The position numbers and the translations under genes are program-made. From Anastatus disparis (Eukaryota; Arthropoda; Insecta; Hymenoptera; Eupelmidae), in NCBI GenBank assembly GCA_017163975.1, contig JAFFSR010000353.1, forward strand, positions 1,270,001-1,334,000: DNA of 64,000 nucleotides. The letters are read 5' to 3'. The notes beneath the pieces are model-generated. The model made no database searches, had not been told where the DNA came from, and saw only the letters and a list, made by a program, of their open reading frames with translations. Positions 46,731 to 58,456 of the stretch are shown here, piece by piece (within the stretch, counting starts at the first letter, position 1; every line of letters begins with the position of its first letter).

Positions 46731-47615
46731 TTATAACCTTTTAGCATCTTGTCTAGTACCCGATCTGCTTCCCAAACGACGACTGCGACTACGGTTATGA
46801 AAGCTAGAATCACGACGCGCAGAGAGTTCTGCCACATGTTTAGTCAATGATTCAATAGCACAGATTGAAGCGCTCTCCTTTGAAAAACCTGGCTCAACAG
46901 AAGTAGCACGAACTGAAAGGTTAGGTGCCACAGGAGATACCTCAACAATTTTGTCTGCCAGCTCGGACAATTTTTCTAAAGACAATTTCGATTGCGCCGT
47001 AAGGATAGCCTGAACATGTGAAGGAAGTCGTCGTAGCCAAAGCTGTCGCAGAAGATTGTCCTGAATTGCAGTTGAACCAGTCAACGTGCGGAGGTGACGA
47101 AGAAACTGCGAAGGTTTACGGTCGCCAAGCTCTTCTTCGTTGATGAGTTGCCTTACACGTTGCTCTTCGGACGCTGATAAACGTTCAATAAGTTTATTAC
47201 GTAGGTGAGTGAAAAGGTTATTAGGAAGAGGGTTATTAATTATATCTTCAACCTCCACAGCAACACGGGTTTCTAGCTGGGAAACAACATAGTGAAATTT
47301 TGTTACCTCACTTGTAATATTTGATATTTTAACTTGAGAGTCCGCTTGCGCAAACCATAAACTTGGTCGGTCAGTCCAAAAGGATAGTAACTTGACCCCA
47401 ACCCGATGAACATTTGGCGCTTGAAAATTTTCATTTACCGCAAAACCCTCTGCAGGAATTTCATTATTATTATTCTGTCGTTGAAACTGCTGTTGTTGTT
47501 GTTGTTGTTGCTTCCGTTGTTGTGCCAATTCCCTGTTCATTCGCTCATTTTCCTCTTGCAGCCGTTCCATCTGCGCACGGAGATCAGCATAATTCTCGTC
47601 TCGAGGAAGCACCAT
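46731..47615 (-). CDS. Gypsy gag protein
   Basis: 294 codons, ATG at 47615, uninterrupted. A coiled-coil-like N-terminus (LRAQMERLQEENERMNRELA) and a glutamine run come first. A capsid-type domain follows: SFWTDRPSLWFAQADSQ, KFHYVVSQLETRVAVEVEDI, RQLINEEELGDRKPSQFLRH and RQLWLRRLPSHVQAILTAQS. The basic Arg/Ser-rich end (HNRSRSRRLGSRSG) has no CCHC knuckle. Gag forms the particle that packages element RNA. Pol starts downstream in a degraded frame. The frame being open does not make the element active. Confidence 0.85.
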   Translation of the reverse strand: MVLPRDENYADLRAQMERLQEENERMNRELAQQRKQQQQQQQQFQRQNNNNEIPAEGFAVNENFQAPNVHRVGVKLLSFWTDRPSLWFAQADSQVKISNITSEVTKFHYVVSQLETRVAVEVEDIINNPLPNNLFTHLRNKLIERLSASEEQRVRQLINEEELGDRKPSQFLRHLRTLTGSTAIQDNLLRQLWLRRLPSHVQAILTAQSKLSLEKLSELADKIVEVSPVAPNLSVRATSVEPGFSKESASICAIESLTKHVAELSARRDSSFHNRSRSRRLGSRSGTRQDAKRL

Positions 47616-47670
47616 GATAACCTGATTCTCTTAAATTCCCGATTTCTTTTTTTGTAACTTTATTCTTTTT

Positions 47671-47683
47671 GTCGGGGTCACCA
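47671..47683 (-). other. primer binding site, tRNA-Trp type
   Basis: TGGTGACCCCGAC on the minus strand, immediately after the 5' LTR with a 1-bp gap. It complements the 3' end of tRNA-Trp (GTCGGGGTCACCA), as far as 13 nt. Confidence 0.75.
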
Positions 47684-47684
47684 A

Positions 47685-47888
47685 TGAGGTAAATAAATGT
47701 ACACAAAATAAGATTTTATTCATAATAAAAATTATTAAGTTTTATTTGTGTCAGCTTACAAGGACGTCAGAAATTAGTCTGACTAAAAAACAATAAAATA
47801 ATCAATAATAATAAATAAACATGAATATAGCTGCGCCACCAACTTCATAAATCAAACTTTCGAACATCTGTTCGATATGTTCGTCACA
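47685..47888 (-). repeat. 5' LTR
   Basis: 204 bp, TGTGACGAAC to TTTACCTCA in element orientation. Seven differences from the 3' LTR. Confidence 0.92.
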
Positions 47889-48466
47889 TAACGAAAAAAA
47901 TATTTGTATTGATTGTAGGTATAAAGAAGTTCACGTGCCAACCCTTAAACCAAAACTGTTTGATGAAAATGAAAAACTAATATCCATAAGCGACTTACCA
48001 AGATTTGTGCAGCCAGCTTTTGAGGGCCTTAAAACTCTTGACCACATTCAAAGTCGTTTGTATAAAGGCACTTTAGATTCCGACAAGAATCTTTTATTGT
48101 GTGCTCCGACAGGAGCTGGTAAAACAAACGTCGCGCTACTTTGTATGACGCGTGAAATTGGTGAACATATAAATGCTAATGGTACCATCAACGCAGATGA
48201 TTTTAAGATCATTTACATAGCACTAATGCGTGCTCTTGTCCAGGAAATGGTGGTCAACTTTGGCAAAAGTTTGCTTGCTTCTTATAACTTATCAGTTTCA
48301 GAATTGACTGGTGAGCTTATAGTTTGTACTACTGAAAAATGGGATATTGTTATAAGAAAGGGTGGAGAAAAAACATTTACCTCACTTGTAAAACTTATTA
48401 TCATTGATGAAATTCATTTACTATATGAAATGAAAAAAGACAATAGCTTTAGAGTTACTCGCTGAA

Positions 48467-48960
48467 GTTTAAACTCTTATTTTTCTTGAAGAAGAAAAAG
48501 ATTTTCCACTTCACTTAGTCAATGTTTTAAAATATGCCGCACCAGACTCCAACATATCGCACAAAATTGCAGTAAGTTTTTATTATTTATATCAATTTTC
48601 TTAATTTAATTTATAGCATTTATGTTTTATTTTCAGCTTACAGTTGTGTTTTTGCAAAATCTGATAAACAGCTATCGAATTATTCTGTGATAATGAAACA
48701 TTTTGGAGATTCGATACTTTCTTACCTAATTAATGATGTGAAAAGTACAGAAAGTAGTGAAAAATCAAATCTTCTAATAACTGTGAGAAGTAAAATAAAA
48801 TATGCAACTATAAGGATAACAATTAAAGGAAGGTTTGTCGACAGACAAAGTATATTTCCAGAATTAACTTTAAAATGACCAAGACGTGAAATATTTTATC
48901 CTAGTGGCTTATCATGCACATTACGAGCTAAAAAACAAGAGGAAAAAATAGAAATTATAG
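48467..48960 (+). pseudogene. unrecognised module downstream of Brr2 copy B
   Basis: Sequence parallel to copy A continues ([18 protein letters not shown], then an intron-like GTAAGT...TTTTCAG) to 48672, where copy A stops. Copy B goes on: KHFGDSILSYLINDVKSTES, then RITIKGRFVDRQSIFPELTL, a stop, and in-frame RREIFYPSGLSCTLRAKKQE. The first peptide repeats what lies before Brr2 at 41640-41738. So the Brr2 piece lies between two copies of the same unknown coding sequence. Function unknown. Confidence 0.5.
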
Positions 48961-49458
48961 CTTCTATTTCTGTATATTACAGCTGCACCAAATATTTATT
49001 ATAAATAATATTTATCAGCTAATGTATTTTTTGTATTAAGGATGCCTGCGATGTTTAATAATTTTAAATTTTTTATGTTTAAAAGTTATTAATACTTTTA
49101 CAAATTCAATATGATTTAGAACAGTTTTGAAAAGCTCAAAATAAATAGAAACGGTGCTTAATAATTTTGTTTGTGAAAATTTTCTTGTTTTCTTTAGTTT
49201 CAAATTATTCTGAACTGCTCTAAACTGTTATAAACTATTAAAAACTGTTCAAAAATATTCAAAACGTCCCAAATTTTTTATTTGATATTTGACATTTCTT
49301 TTATGAATACTTAATGCGTAAATTAATAATATTATGTAAATATAATATGAAAATATATTTATATGTTAATAAATTTCATAAGACTTATGTTTTTTAAGAA
49401 AATAAATAAATTAAAAATATAATAAAAACTTTTTATTTATTTTGCGTTTATTATTGTT

Positions 49459-49459
<1 letters not shown>
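48961..49459. other. no gene seen
   Basis: AT-rich sequence with several variants of AAACTGTT and CAAAAT between 49100 and 49270. Nothing recognisable. Confidence 0.4.
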
Positions 49460-49546
<87 letters not shown>

Positions 49547-49549
49547 GCA

Positions 49550-49634
<85 letters not shown>
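49460..49634. repeat. (AC)n with (GCAC)n centre
   Basis: A 175-bp run of AC with a GCAC core at 49541-49570 and AC runs of similar length on each side. The open frames across it on both strands are meaningless. Confidence 0.97.
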
Positions 49635-49638
<4 letters not shown>

Positions 49639-49639
49639 G

Positions 49640-50447
49640 CGTATATTTCATACTATGAAAAATATTATTATTCTGGTTTGTTTATTTCAATTGTTATCAA
49701 AAAAAAACTCAATTCATAATTATAATGACTAAAACAATTGTTTGAATCGCCATCTACATTTTTCGTGGGATATTAACTATAATAATCTTCATTATCGACG
49801 GCGTAAGTTTTACCAGTCGCTGAGTAATGAAATAGCTGGGATACGAAACTCTATGCAGGAAAATAGCATTCTTATGCTATGGATTAAATACGTGACATTG
49901 CAATTCGACGTACACGTTCGGAAAAATATCCTTAACGGTGGGTGTACAAGGCAACTGGTCGGCGCCGGCTGTGGGAATTGGAAATGACAGAAAATCTGGT
50001 TAGCAAAATTTCCCTCTGGAAAAAACCTCTGCTTCACAAATGACTCTCCAATCCACCCAATGAACTCTAGAATCTCCACGCAACTCCAAAGAAAATTCTC
50101 AACAACGCACGAAATCTCAAAGACTATAATTTATTAAATATCTCTTAAGCGATTAAAAAACTCCGGTACGGCACGAGGACAGCGATCGAATGAATTGCAC
50201 GATGGCCGCTTCCTTCGTCTCAAGTCCTCTTCCTCCTTCGTTACAATCTTCTGTCTTCTTCTATGTTCTTCTAATCCAATCAATAATCACTTCTCTAATT
50301 TATTGCTTTTTAATTGGTTGATCTCGTTTTCCGGTCTTCGAACGCAACTCTCCTATTAAAGGTGGCGAATGCGCGCCAGCTTTAATAGGAGAGATTTCAA
50401 GTCTCTTTGTATACTCTCTCTTCGCTTTTTCTTCTTTTATCTCTTTC
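49640..50447. other. unassigned region with a strong hairpin
   Basis: Mixed-composition DNA with no recognised protein. CTCTCCTATTAAAG at 50347 pairs perfectly with CTTTAATAGGAGAG at 50380 around a GC-rich loop. TTTAATAAATTATAG on the minus strand (about 50125) could be a poly(A) signal. It might be a remnant of an LTR or gene end, but evidence is thin. Confidence 0.35.
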
Positions 50448-51175
<728 letters not shown>

Positions 51176-51649
51176 CACTGCCAATTTGTGTGTTAATTCA
51201 CACAGTGATAGTATGTATTCTTACACGTTTTAGTGTGTAAATTCTATATGTGTGTAAAAAACGCACTTATGTGCGTGAAAGTTTCAGTATACACATTTTA
51301 TGTGTATTTTTACACACATGATCTAGTTAATATGAAAATTTATACACATATATGCATAAATCTATGTGTTTAAATTTTATATTTGTACATTAACATGCAT
51401 ATTGTGCTTTATTTATACTTTTAATTAAAGTTTTTCTAAAAGTACATATTTTGATATTAAATTGTATTAAAAACTAAAATAATTATTATTTCAAATTTTA
51501 TGTAGTCTTTTATTTTAATTACTTTAAGTAATTGATGTTAATTATTTATTATTTAATAAAAAGCTTAATTAAAATGCTTCATATGAAAAAAATAATTTCA
51601 TTGAACCAAATGCATCTATTAAATTAAATATTAGATTCACTAATCAATT

Positions 51650-51730
<81 letters not shown>

Positions 51731-52401
51731 TGAATTCGACATTCCTAACCAAATAAATTATTTTACAATAAATTATTTATGTACACTCATTTTTTAAAAA
51801 ATAATTGTTAAATTAATGAAAAATTAGTTTTTTAATAAATAAGGAATTAGATATTGTCTTGATAAAAAATTATTTACTTGTATGAAAAAATTATTTTTTT
51901 TCATACAAGGAAAATTATTCTACCGATTTTTATTTTTTCTTAATTAGTATTAATTACTCATGATTATTGAATTATTTGTTTGATTTAAATTTATAAGCGT
52001 TTAAAAATAATAAAATATTTATAGTAATAAACTTAAATATATAAAATTATCTCGACCCGTAAGAGCGTTTCGTAGCGTAATAGGTAGCGAATTCCTTGTA
52101 ACCTGTAGATCGTGGGTTAGCGCCCCAGTTAAATCGAAAATTTTTCAAGCGTTTTTTTTATGTGATATAATTTTAATAGTTTAATTTCCAAAATAATTGA
52201 TCATTATAATAGAAAAAATGTGAAATCTCCATAAAATTAATTTTTAATTTTTAATATATTTTAATCATTTACACATATTATACGTTTAAATTTACACGTT
52301 TACGTGTGTTAAATCAAACATTTAAGATGAGTTGTGGATTTAAGACACAAAAAAGTGTGTAAAAATGGCGACAGCTAAATTACACACTTAAATTTGCAGT
52401 G
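51176..52401. mobile_element. CACTGC-end element rich in ACAC/GTGT hairpins
   Basis: Ends CACTGCCAATTTGTGTGTTA and the inverse TTACACACTTAAATTTGCAGTG. The first 200 bp and last 130 bp are packed with small palindromes (TTTACACAC, GTGTGTAAA, CACACAGTG). The centre has a TA run (51655-51726) and a tRNA-like sequence at 52068. No target duplication found. Confidence 0.65.
52068..52139 (+). ncRNA. tRNA-Thr-like sequence
   Basis: TAGCGTAATAGG (52073) fits the A box at all 12 positions. CTTGTAA resembles a tRNA-Thr(UGU) anticodon loop, TGGGTTAGCGCCCCA forms a T-arm, and TTTCG/CGAAA could be the acceptor. The anticodon stem does not pair and there is no CCA or discriminator context, so it is a pseudo-tRNA or SINE-like head. 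Confidence 0.45.
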
Positions 52402-53027
52402 AATCCTCTCTTACTGCGACAAAAAAGCGACAAATTATGCAACCAAAACGGAGTTGCTAGCTCTAGTCATTCGTGAGTTATTCTACTGGATTTCGTAGCT
52501 CAATAGCTAAAATAGAAATTGTTTCTCGGAAACGTCCAAAGCAACAAAATCTAGAATAGAGCAACAAAGTAGCGATAAATTAGCGAAAAATTATGTTACT
52601 ATTTCGAGTTTTGTCCCATGAAGTGAATTTCGCAGCTTAATATACATCAGGAAAACTACATCTTTAAATTATAGCTCCGAATTGCTTATTTTCTCTGTAA
52701 TTCAATCTTAAAGCTCGCAAAAATAAAAAATTCTCAACTTACAAATGCTAATAACTTTCAAACTATTAATTTTTTTCAGATGACGTACATAAAATTTTTT
52801 TCTTGTTTTGAGCTATATTTTCAGAAAAAGTCGGTCATAGATAAAAAAATGTATTATTTTGATAATTAGATTTGAAATATGTTCTTTAGACAATATGGTA
52901 CCACTCAAATGAAAAAAGTTAGGGTATATTTGTAATGTACGGATCAAAATCAATGAAAATCATCTTTTTTCAGACCCCCGTCCATGAATTGTAAACGGTG
53001 ATTGTAGCCTACTCCCGGGCTAGTTCA
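52402..53027. other. no gene seen
   Basis: AT-rich DNA with GCGACAAA and TTTCGTAGC repeats. No coding signal. Confidence 0.4.
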
Positions 53028-53409
53028 TTAAGGGGATGTAAAATGGACACTACACCTGTACTCATAAATATTCACTATCTTTACATTTTATTGCAAAATT
53101 TTCAATAAAAAAATGCATTAAGTTGTAGTATGTACCATAAAGATTATTCAGTTAAATTTTTAAATGAATTCATTCATTAGTTATTGAGAATTTTGGGTTC
53201 CAAAATTATTTATTAACATTTTTCAATTTTGTACAGGAATCCAAATATCTCAAAAGCTAATGAATGAATTTATTTGAAAACTTATCAAAATAATCATCAT
53301 TGTATATACTACAAGCTAATGCATTTCTTTTCTGGAAATTCAGCAATAAAATAGAAAGGAAGCTAATATCTATAAGTACAGGTGTAGTGTCCGTTTTACA
53401 TCTCCTTAA
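53028..53409. mobile_element. TTAA MITE, GGGGATGT family
   Basis: 382 bp with TTAA on both sides, ends TTAAGGGGATGTAAAATGGA and TCCGTTTTACATCTCCTTAA. Very close to the copies at 36358 and 37188. Confidence 0.92.
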
Positions 53410-53905
53410 GGATCTATTTTGATTCATGCTTTCATACACTCCAAACTCCCGAAATCGTGTCCATCAGATCAAAAGGGGCCCTCTTTATGATGCCGTATCT
53501 TTGCTGGATTTCATCCGATTTAAAACAAAAATTAATAAAATTCAATATATTCTGTATTACACTGCCGTTCAATTGCTTTTGCCCGCCCTAGAGTAAAATT
53601 TATTAAAATGAAAAGTTTTATATTGTCGAAACTAATGATCGCATCTTCAAAATCCAAACGGCGTTTAAATATTGGTTAAAATTCTTTCAAATAAAGTAAG
53701 TCCGGTATGAGAAAATTCGATTTCTAATTCCTTATAGCAATATAAAAAAAAATTTTTTTTACTAATTTTTTTGCCCGCATAAAAGTGAATGCCATTTTTA
53801 TGAAAATTATGATATTGAAAAAAAACCAAATGGGTTTTGAAACTCTAATGATAGTCCTCTTTAAAATGAGCTAAGTGGAATGTTTCTATGACTTTTTAAA
53901 CCACA

Positions 53906-56900
53906 CACTGTCAACAATACATGCATGAAAATTCATGTAAAAGTACTGGAAGCAAAATTTTATCGGAGCACATGAAAGCACAAGTCATGTAAATACATAA
54001 TTTTTTCACTAAATCTGCTCTAAATTTAATGCACGAAAGCATAAAATTTCAAGCAATTTTTGTTGTGCGAATTTAATGCACTAGCTTGAATATTATTGTA
54101 GAATAAATAAAATTTCATGTAGATCTGAACAGAATTTTCAGCAACTTGCGCCCTTCAGTTTTTTATGTACTCACATGAAATTTTGTGCAATATGCTTAAA
54201 ATTTTATGTAAAAATATATTAAATTTCAGGTGACTTAATACAAGCTTAATTGTATGTACTTGCTTAAATATTCATGTAAAATGAATAAAATTTCACGTAG
54301 AACTACATAGCATTTCTAATGATTCGCATATCCACTTTTTAGTATACCTACATGAAATTTAAGGTTAAAGTGCTTCAAATTTAAAGTGAAAATGTATAAA
54401 ATTTCAGATGAGCTTTTTTAAACTTAAATTAATGTACCAGCTTGAATATTCATATAAAATTGCATAAAATTTCCAGCAATCACACCTTCCCATTTTTTAA
54501 TGTATGTACTTAAAATTTTGTGCAATACACCTAAAAAATTTTCAGAAAATATATTAAAGTTTTGTTAATTTGTCAGTAATGAGATTAAGATAATTTCTTA
54601 TTACATTATTTTCTCTTAAATATTTAATTTGTTGTTTTGATCCTTTTTTTTTGCATATCTGATGATTTTTCTTACAATTCTGTTCAAATTCTATTTTTTC
54701 CATAGTATATTTTATATATTGTAACTATGAAACACTGAGTGGATTTTTATTTACATGATACTTGGAATATATTATTTTATAACACATACTTATATATCAA
54801 TACATATCCGCATATAATACATTCAAATTTACTTATAATGTCGCATTTATATGGTAATACGACAGCCGCTGCGCATGTGTGTCTACACAAAACGGCCGGC
54901 TTATATAGTAAGTGAGGTCTCTTCCCACCGCTTGGGGACAAACGCGCATCAACGCGCGTCCTCCTATCGGCATAATCAAGAAGCTCAAGCAATTTTTTGC
55001 CATGTAACTTTAAATTTCATGCATTTACAATAAAAAATTTCGATTTGCATTAAATTTACTAAAAATGAAGCTGAATGAAATTTTTTACAATTTAGTTTGA
55101 AATTTAATGCATTCTATATTAAAAAATCTTGATCTGCATTAAATTTTCACTAAGAACAAATTTGCTGAAAATTGCATGATTGGCTTAAATTTAATGTATT
55201 TCGCATTGAAATGTTGCGTTTGTATTTAATGTATTAAAAACGAAACTGTTGAAAATTTTTTGCGATTGAAATTAAACTTTAATGCACTCTATATGAAAAA
55301 TCCAGGTCTGCATTAAATTTTGGATGGTGAAAAAATTTAAAAAAATCTCTTGATGTTCTGCTTGAAATTTAATGTATTTCATATTAAAAATGTCATATCC
55401 ACATTAAATTTACTAAAAACAAAAATATTGGAAATTAATTGCAATTGAGCCTGTATTATAATGTACACTACATTAAAAATCTGTATCTGCATTAAATTTT
55501 GAATGAAAACTAATTTGCTGAAAATTTTTGGAGGTTTTATTTAAAATTTAAGGCATTCCACGTTAAAAATGTCATATTCACGTTAAATTTACTAAAAACG
55601 AAACTGCTGGAAATTTTCTGCAATGGTGCCCGAAATATAATGCACATTGCATTAAAAATCTTGATCAGCATTAAATTTTGAATAAAAACCAATTTGCTAA
55701 AAGTTTTCTGATATTTTGCTTAAAATTTGACGTACTTCACGTTAAAAAAGTTATATCTGTATTAAATTTACTGAAAACAAAACTACCGGAAATTTCCTGC
55801 AATCAAACCCGAAACATAATGTACATTACATTAAAAATATTGATCTGCATTAAATTTTGAATGAAAATCAATTTTCTAAAAATTTGTTTTATGTTCTGCT
55901 TAAAATTTAACGTATTCCACATAAAAAATGTCATATTCACATAAAATTTACTAAAAACGAAAGTGCTGGAAATTGTTTGCATTCAAACCCGAAATGAAAT
56001 GTACATTACATTAAAAATCTTGATCTGCATTAGGGGTGTCCTCATACCGGTACAGAGATCTACCTTATCTACATTTGAATTATGCATTTTAATAAAAATT
56101 TAACTATTTTTGACTAAAATTCATAGAAGAGGCATATTCTTAACATTCTAAAGAATTTATTGCAACGTCAAAAGACAGAATAAAAATGAAAATGAAGACA
56201 AAAACTGCATAATACGATTATTCATAACTACATTGAAAAGTTAATCGTATTAAGCAGTTATCGCCTTTATTTTTACCTTTATATTGTCTTTTAACATTGC
56301 AATAAATTCTTTGACATGTTAAGAATGTGCCTCTCCTACGAATTTCAGTCATGAATAGTTAAATTTTTATTAAAATTCATAATTTAAATGTAGATAAGGT
56401 AGAACTCTATGTCGGTATGAGGATTCCCCTTAAATTTTAAATAAAAAACTAATTTGCTGAAAATTTCCAGAGGTTTTGCTTAAAATTTAACGTATTTCAC
56501 ATTGAAAATGTCGTATTCACATTAAATTTACTAAAAACGAAACAACTGGAAATTTTCAGTAATCAAACATGAAATTTAATGCACTTTGCATTAAAAAAAT
56601 CTCCAGCTGCATTAAATTTGTAAAAACGTATTTTACTAGAATTTTTTTCTATGTACTTGATTTTTAAAACAATTAACATAAAAAGTAACATGAAAATTGA
56701 AGCATTTATGAATTATGTTTCACGTACTGATACATTAGAAATTCAATATATATATACATTAATGCGATATTTATGTACGTCGTTGGAAATTCATGTTTAT
56801 TATACAGAAAAATTTGTAGAAAATAACATGAATATTAATGCGAAAATGAGCTTTCATTTCCAAGTACATTAAAATTCATGTATGAATGGCGCTGAAAAAT

Positions 56901-56930
56901 ACATTAAAATTCATGCTTTTTTTAACAGTG
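53906..56930. mobile_element. CACTGTT-end element with internal ~178-bp repeats
   Basis: Ends CACTGTCAACAATACATGCA and TTTTTTTAACAGTG. Much of it (55040-56640) is a tandem repeat of about 178 bp with GCATTAAATTTTGAAT (near 55491, 55669 and 55848) and TAAATTTACTAAAAACGAAA. A GC-richer patch with CTTATATAGTAAGTG lies at 54850-54985. A miniature version is at 60263-60444. Interrupted by a TTAA MITE at 56030. Confidence 0.65.
56030..56433. mobile_element. TTAA foldback MITE, GGGGTGTCCTC type
   Basis: TTAGGGGTGTCCTCATACCG and CGGTATGAGGATTCCCCTTAA. The left target has changed from TTAA to TTAG. The arms pair over much of their length. Confidence 0.82.
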
Positions 56931-57099
56931 CAGTTATGATGATTTTTCGAACAAAAAGACCTATTTTCTCAATCATGATTATCTCATAAACTAAGAAAGA
57001 TAGAAAATTTTATATTAAAGAAAAAATGTTTCATTTTTAGTCTAGAATATATATATTTAGTGACCAATAAGTTTCGAAAAAAAAATTTTTTTTATTCGT

Positions 57100-57494
57100 T
57101 TAAGACCAGGCCGGAGTAGAATCTGATACCAACCGAGTAACAATTAGGTTTTTTGTTATTAACTTAAGTATTAATCGGTGTATCTTCAAATTAAAGGTTG
57201 AGCGTAATAAATATTATTATTATGAACATCTATGCACAAGAAAAAAAAATTCTACCGTTTTGTTTTTGAGAAAAGTAAGGAACGCCGTAGTAAAAGTTTA
57301 TGTTTATAATATTTTCGCGTTCCTTACTTTTCTCAAAAACAAAGCGGTAGATTTTTTTTTCTTAAGCATACATATTTGTAATAGTAATATCTATTGCGCT
57401 TAACCTTCAATAGTTTGCAAATACACCGATTAATAATTGAGTAATTAACAAAAATCTCAATTAGACAAGGACAGCGAATCCGGCCTTCTCTTAA
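57100..57494. mobile_element. TTAA foldback MITE, GGCCGGA type
   Basis: TTAAGACCAGGCCGGAGTAG and its imperfect inverse with TTAA. The subterminal GACAAGGACAG is the complement of the motif shared with 16697 and 4547. The long central arms include CTACCGTTTTGTTTTTGAGA. Confidence 0.82.
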
Positions 57495-57744
57495 TTAAAA
57501 ATTTTTCCTAATTTTTCATGAATTCTCCCTAAAAAAATTAGTAAAAAAAAATTTTTTTTATATTGCTATAAGGAATTGGAAAATGAATTTTTTCATACCG
57601 GACTTACTTTATTTCAAATATTTTTGATTAATCTTTCAAACGCTGTTTGGATTTTGAAGATGCGATCATTAGTTCCGGAGATATAAAACTTTTTATTTTA
57701 ATAAATTTTAGTCTAGGGCGGACAAAAGCAATTGAACGGCAGTG

Positions 57745-58027
57745 TATATGTAAAAAATTAGCATAGTTAAAATTATTCTTATGTTAAAGGAAAATTGTTA
57801 ATGAAAGAACTAAAAAAAGTATATTTTTCTCCTGTACGTGTATGTTTAGACATATACTCAATCGGTGGAAGCTACAAAGTTTTCTGGATCATAAAAAAAT
57901 GTATGTCATCTTATGATTGTGTGCAGTTATAACAATATCTTACCAGTTATTAATGCATAAAATTGCAATTAATTTTATAAATTATGCAATTTTATCCCTT
58001 TTGATTTATTTTTTTATTTTAAATCAG
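57745..58027. other. no gene seen; intron side of CDK2
   Basis: AT-rich sequence running into the CDK2 acceptor site. No upstream CDK2 exon (the glycine-loop IGEGTYG part) was found anywhere in the window. Confidence 0.5.
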
Positions 58028-58223
58028 GGAAAGTGAAGGTGTACCTTCAACAGCAATCAGAGAGATATCATTATTGAAGGAACTTACACATCCAAACGTT
58101 ATTCAGCTACTTGATGTCGTTCAAGGAGAAAAGCATTTATATTTAGTTTTTGAATTTTTACAACAAGATCTAAAAAAATTATTGGATTCATTAAAGACGG
58201 GTTTGAGTCCACATTTAGTAAAG
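58028..58223 (+). CDS. Cdk2: CDK2 internal exon (PSTAIRE helix)
   Basis: An exon of a cell-cycle cyclin-dependent kinase that phosphorylates S-phase substrates with cyclins E/A. Acceptor AAATCAG|G (phase 2) and donor AAG|GTAAAC (phase 0) are normal. It encodes [20 protein letters not shown], the cyclin-binding C-helix with its conserved Glu, then [20 protein letters not shown] and [19 protein letters not shown] in the hinge region. No stop or frameshift. The first exon with the ATP-binding loop is not seen. CDK1 shares PSTAIRE; the next exon favours CDK2. Confidence 0.9.
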
Positions 58224-58456
58224 GTAAACATTGTATTATCATATTTAAAAATCAAATTAAAAATTAAGACTTAAGAGGCGGTCGGAACCATTTTCCGCTT
58301 GGTGGCACTGGGATCAGGTGAGAGAAAAATAAAAAATATTTTTTATATAGCGATTTACAATTTACCGAAACAGTAATATACTTCTAATGTTGACAAAGGC
58401 ACTAGCCATATATACGTAGAATAATTATTAATACTAATCTTGTTTGAAAAATCTAA

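Larger units (their letters stand above)
43406..47888 (-). mobile_element. Gypsy-type LTR retrotransposon, complete but degraded
   Basis: Two 204-bp LTRs (43406-43609 and 47685-47888) with TG...CA ends differ at seven positions by eye. They are flanked by TAAC on both sides (43402-43405, 47889-47892). Gag and pol lie on the minus strand. The primer site complements tRNA-Trp, and gag lacks an obvious zinc knuckle, both of which suit the CsRn1 group (inferred). It was inserted in a Brr2 intron whose empty site survives in copy A. Several frameshifts and stops make it inactive. Confidence 0.92.
41739..48466 (+). pseudogene. Brr2 (U5 snRNP helicase) duplicate, copy B
   Basis: Exons: 41739-42066 (LCGAADEVLAVLKNDKL, frameshift near 41805; donor lost, ATAAGT for GTAAGT), 42616-42856 ([25 protein letters not shown] donor), 43031-43354 (LIPATGTFIDLENIAYVQGS; donor GC for GT), 47919-48466 (Walker [19 protein letters not shown], then a stop at 48464). 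In the last exon, sequence that copy A keeps around an intron after SELT is deleted, joining SELTGE to LIVCTTEKW. The intron after the third exon holds a complete Gypsy element. The paralogue of copy A in inverted orientation; both lack the bulk of Brr2. Probably a segmental duplicate of a partial gene, since a functional Brr2 must exist elsewhere. Confidence 0.85.
53560..57744. mobile_element. Tc1-like TA-target element, split by two insertions
   Basis: CACTGCCGTTCAATTGCTTT and its inverse, flanked by TA. The TIRs are about 230 bp (53560-53790, 57510-57744) and share CTTTTGCCCGCCCTAG-like and AATCCAAACGGCG-like segments. Without the insertions at 53906-56930 and 57100-57494 it would be under 800 bp and non-coding. 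Confidence 0.82.

Noticed and set aside
47406..47657. Plus-strand leucine- and valine-rich frames
   Set aside because: Antisense of the glutamine-rich gag N-terminus.
6315..48672. Functional Brr2 genes
   Set aside because: Both copies lack most of the protein and carry frameshifts, lost splice sites and insertions.
49411..49732. Open frames of Cys-Val or Thr-His repeats
   Set aside because: Translations of the AC microsatellite on both strands.
54777..55033. Short overlapping frames in the GC-richer patch
   Set aside because: Overlapping on both strands, no recognisable protein, inside a non-coding TIR element.
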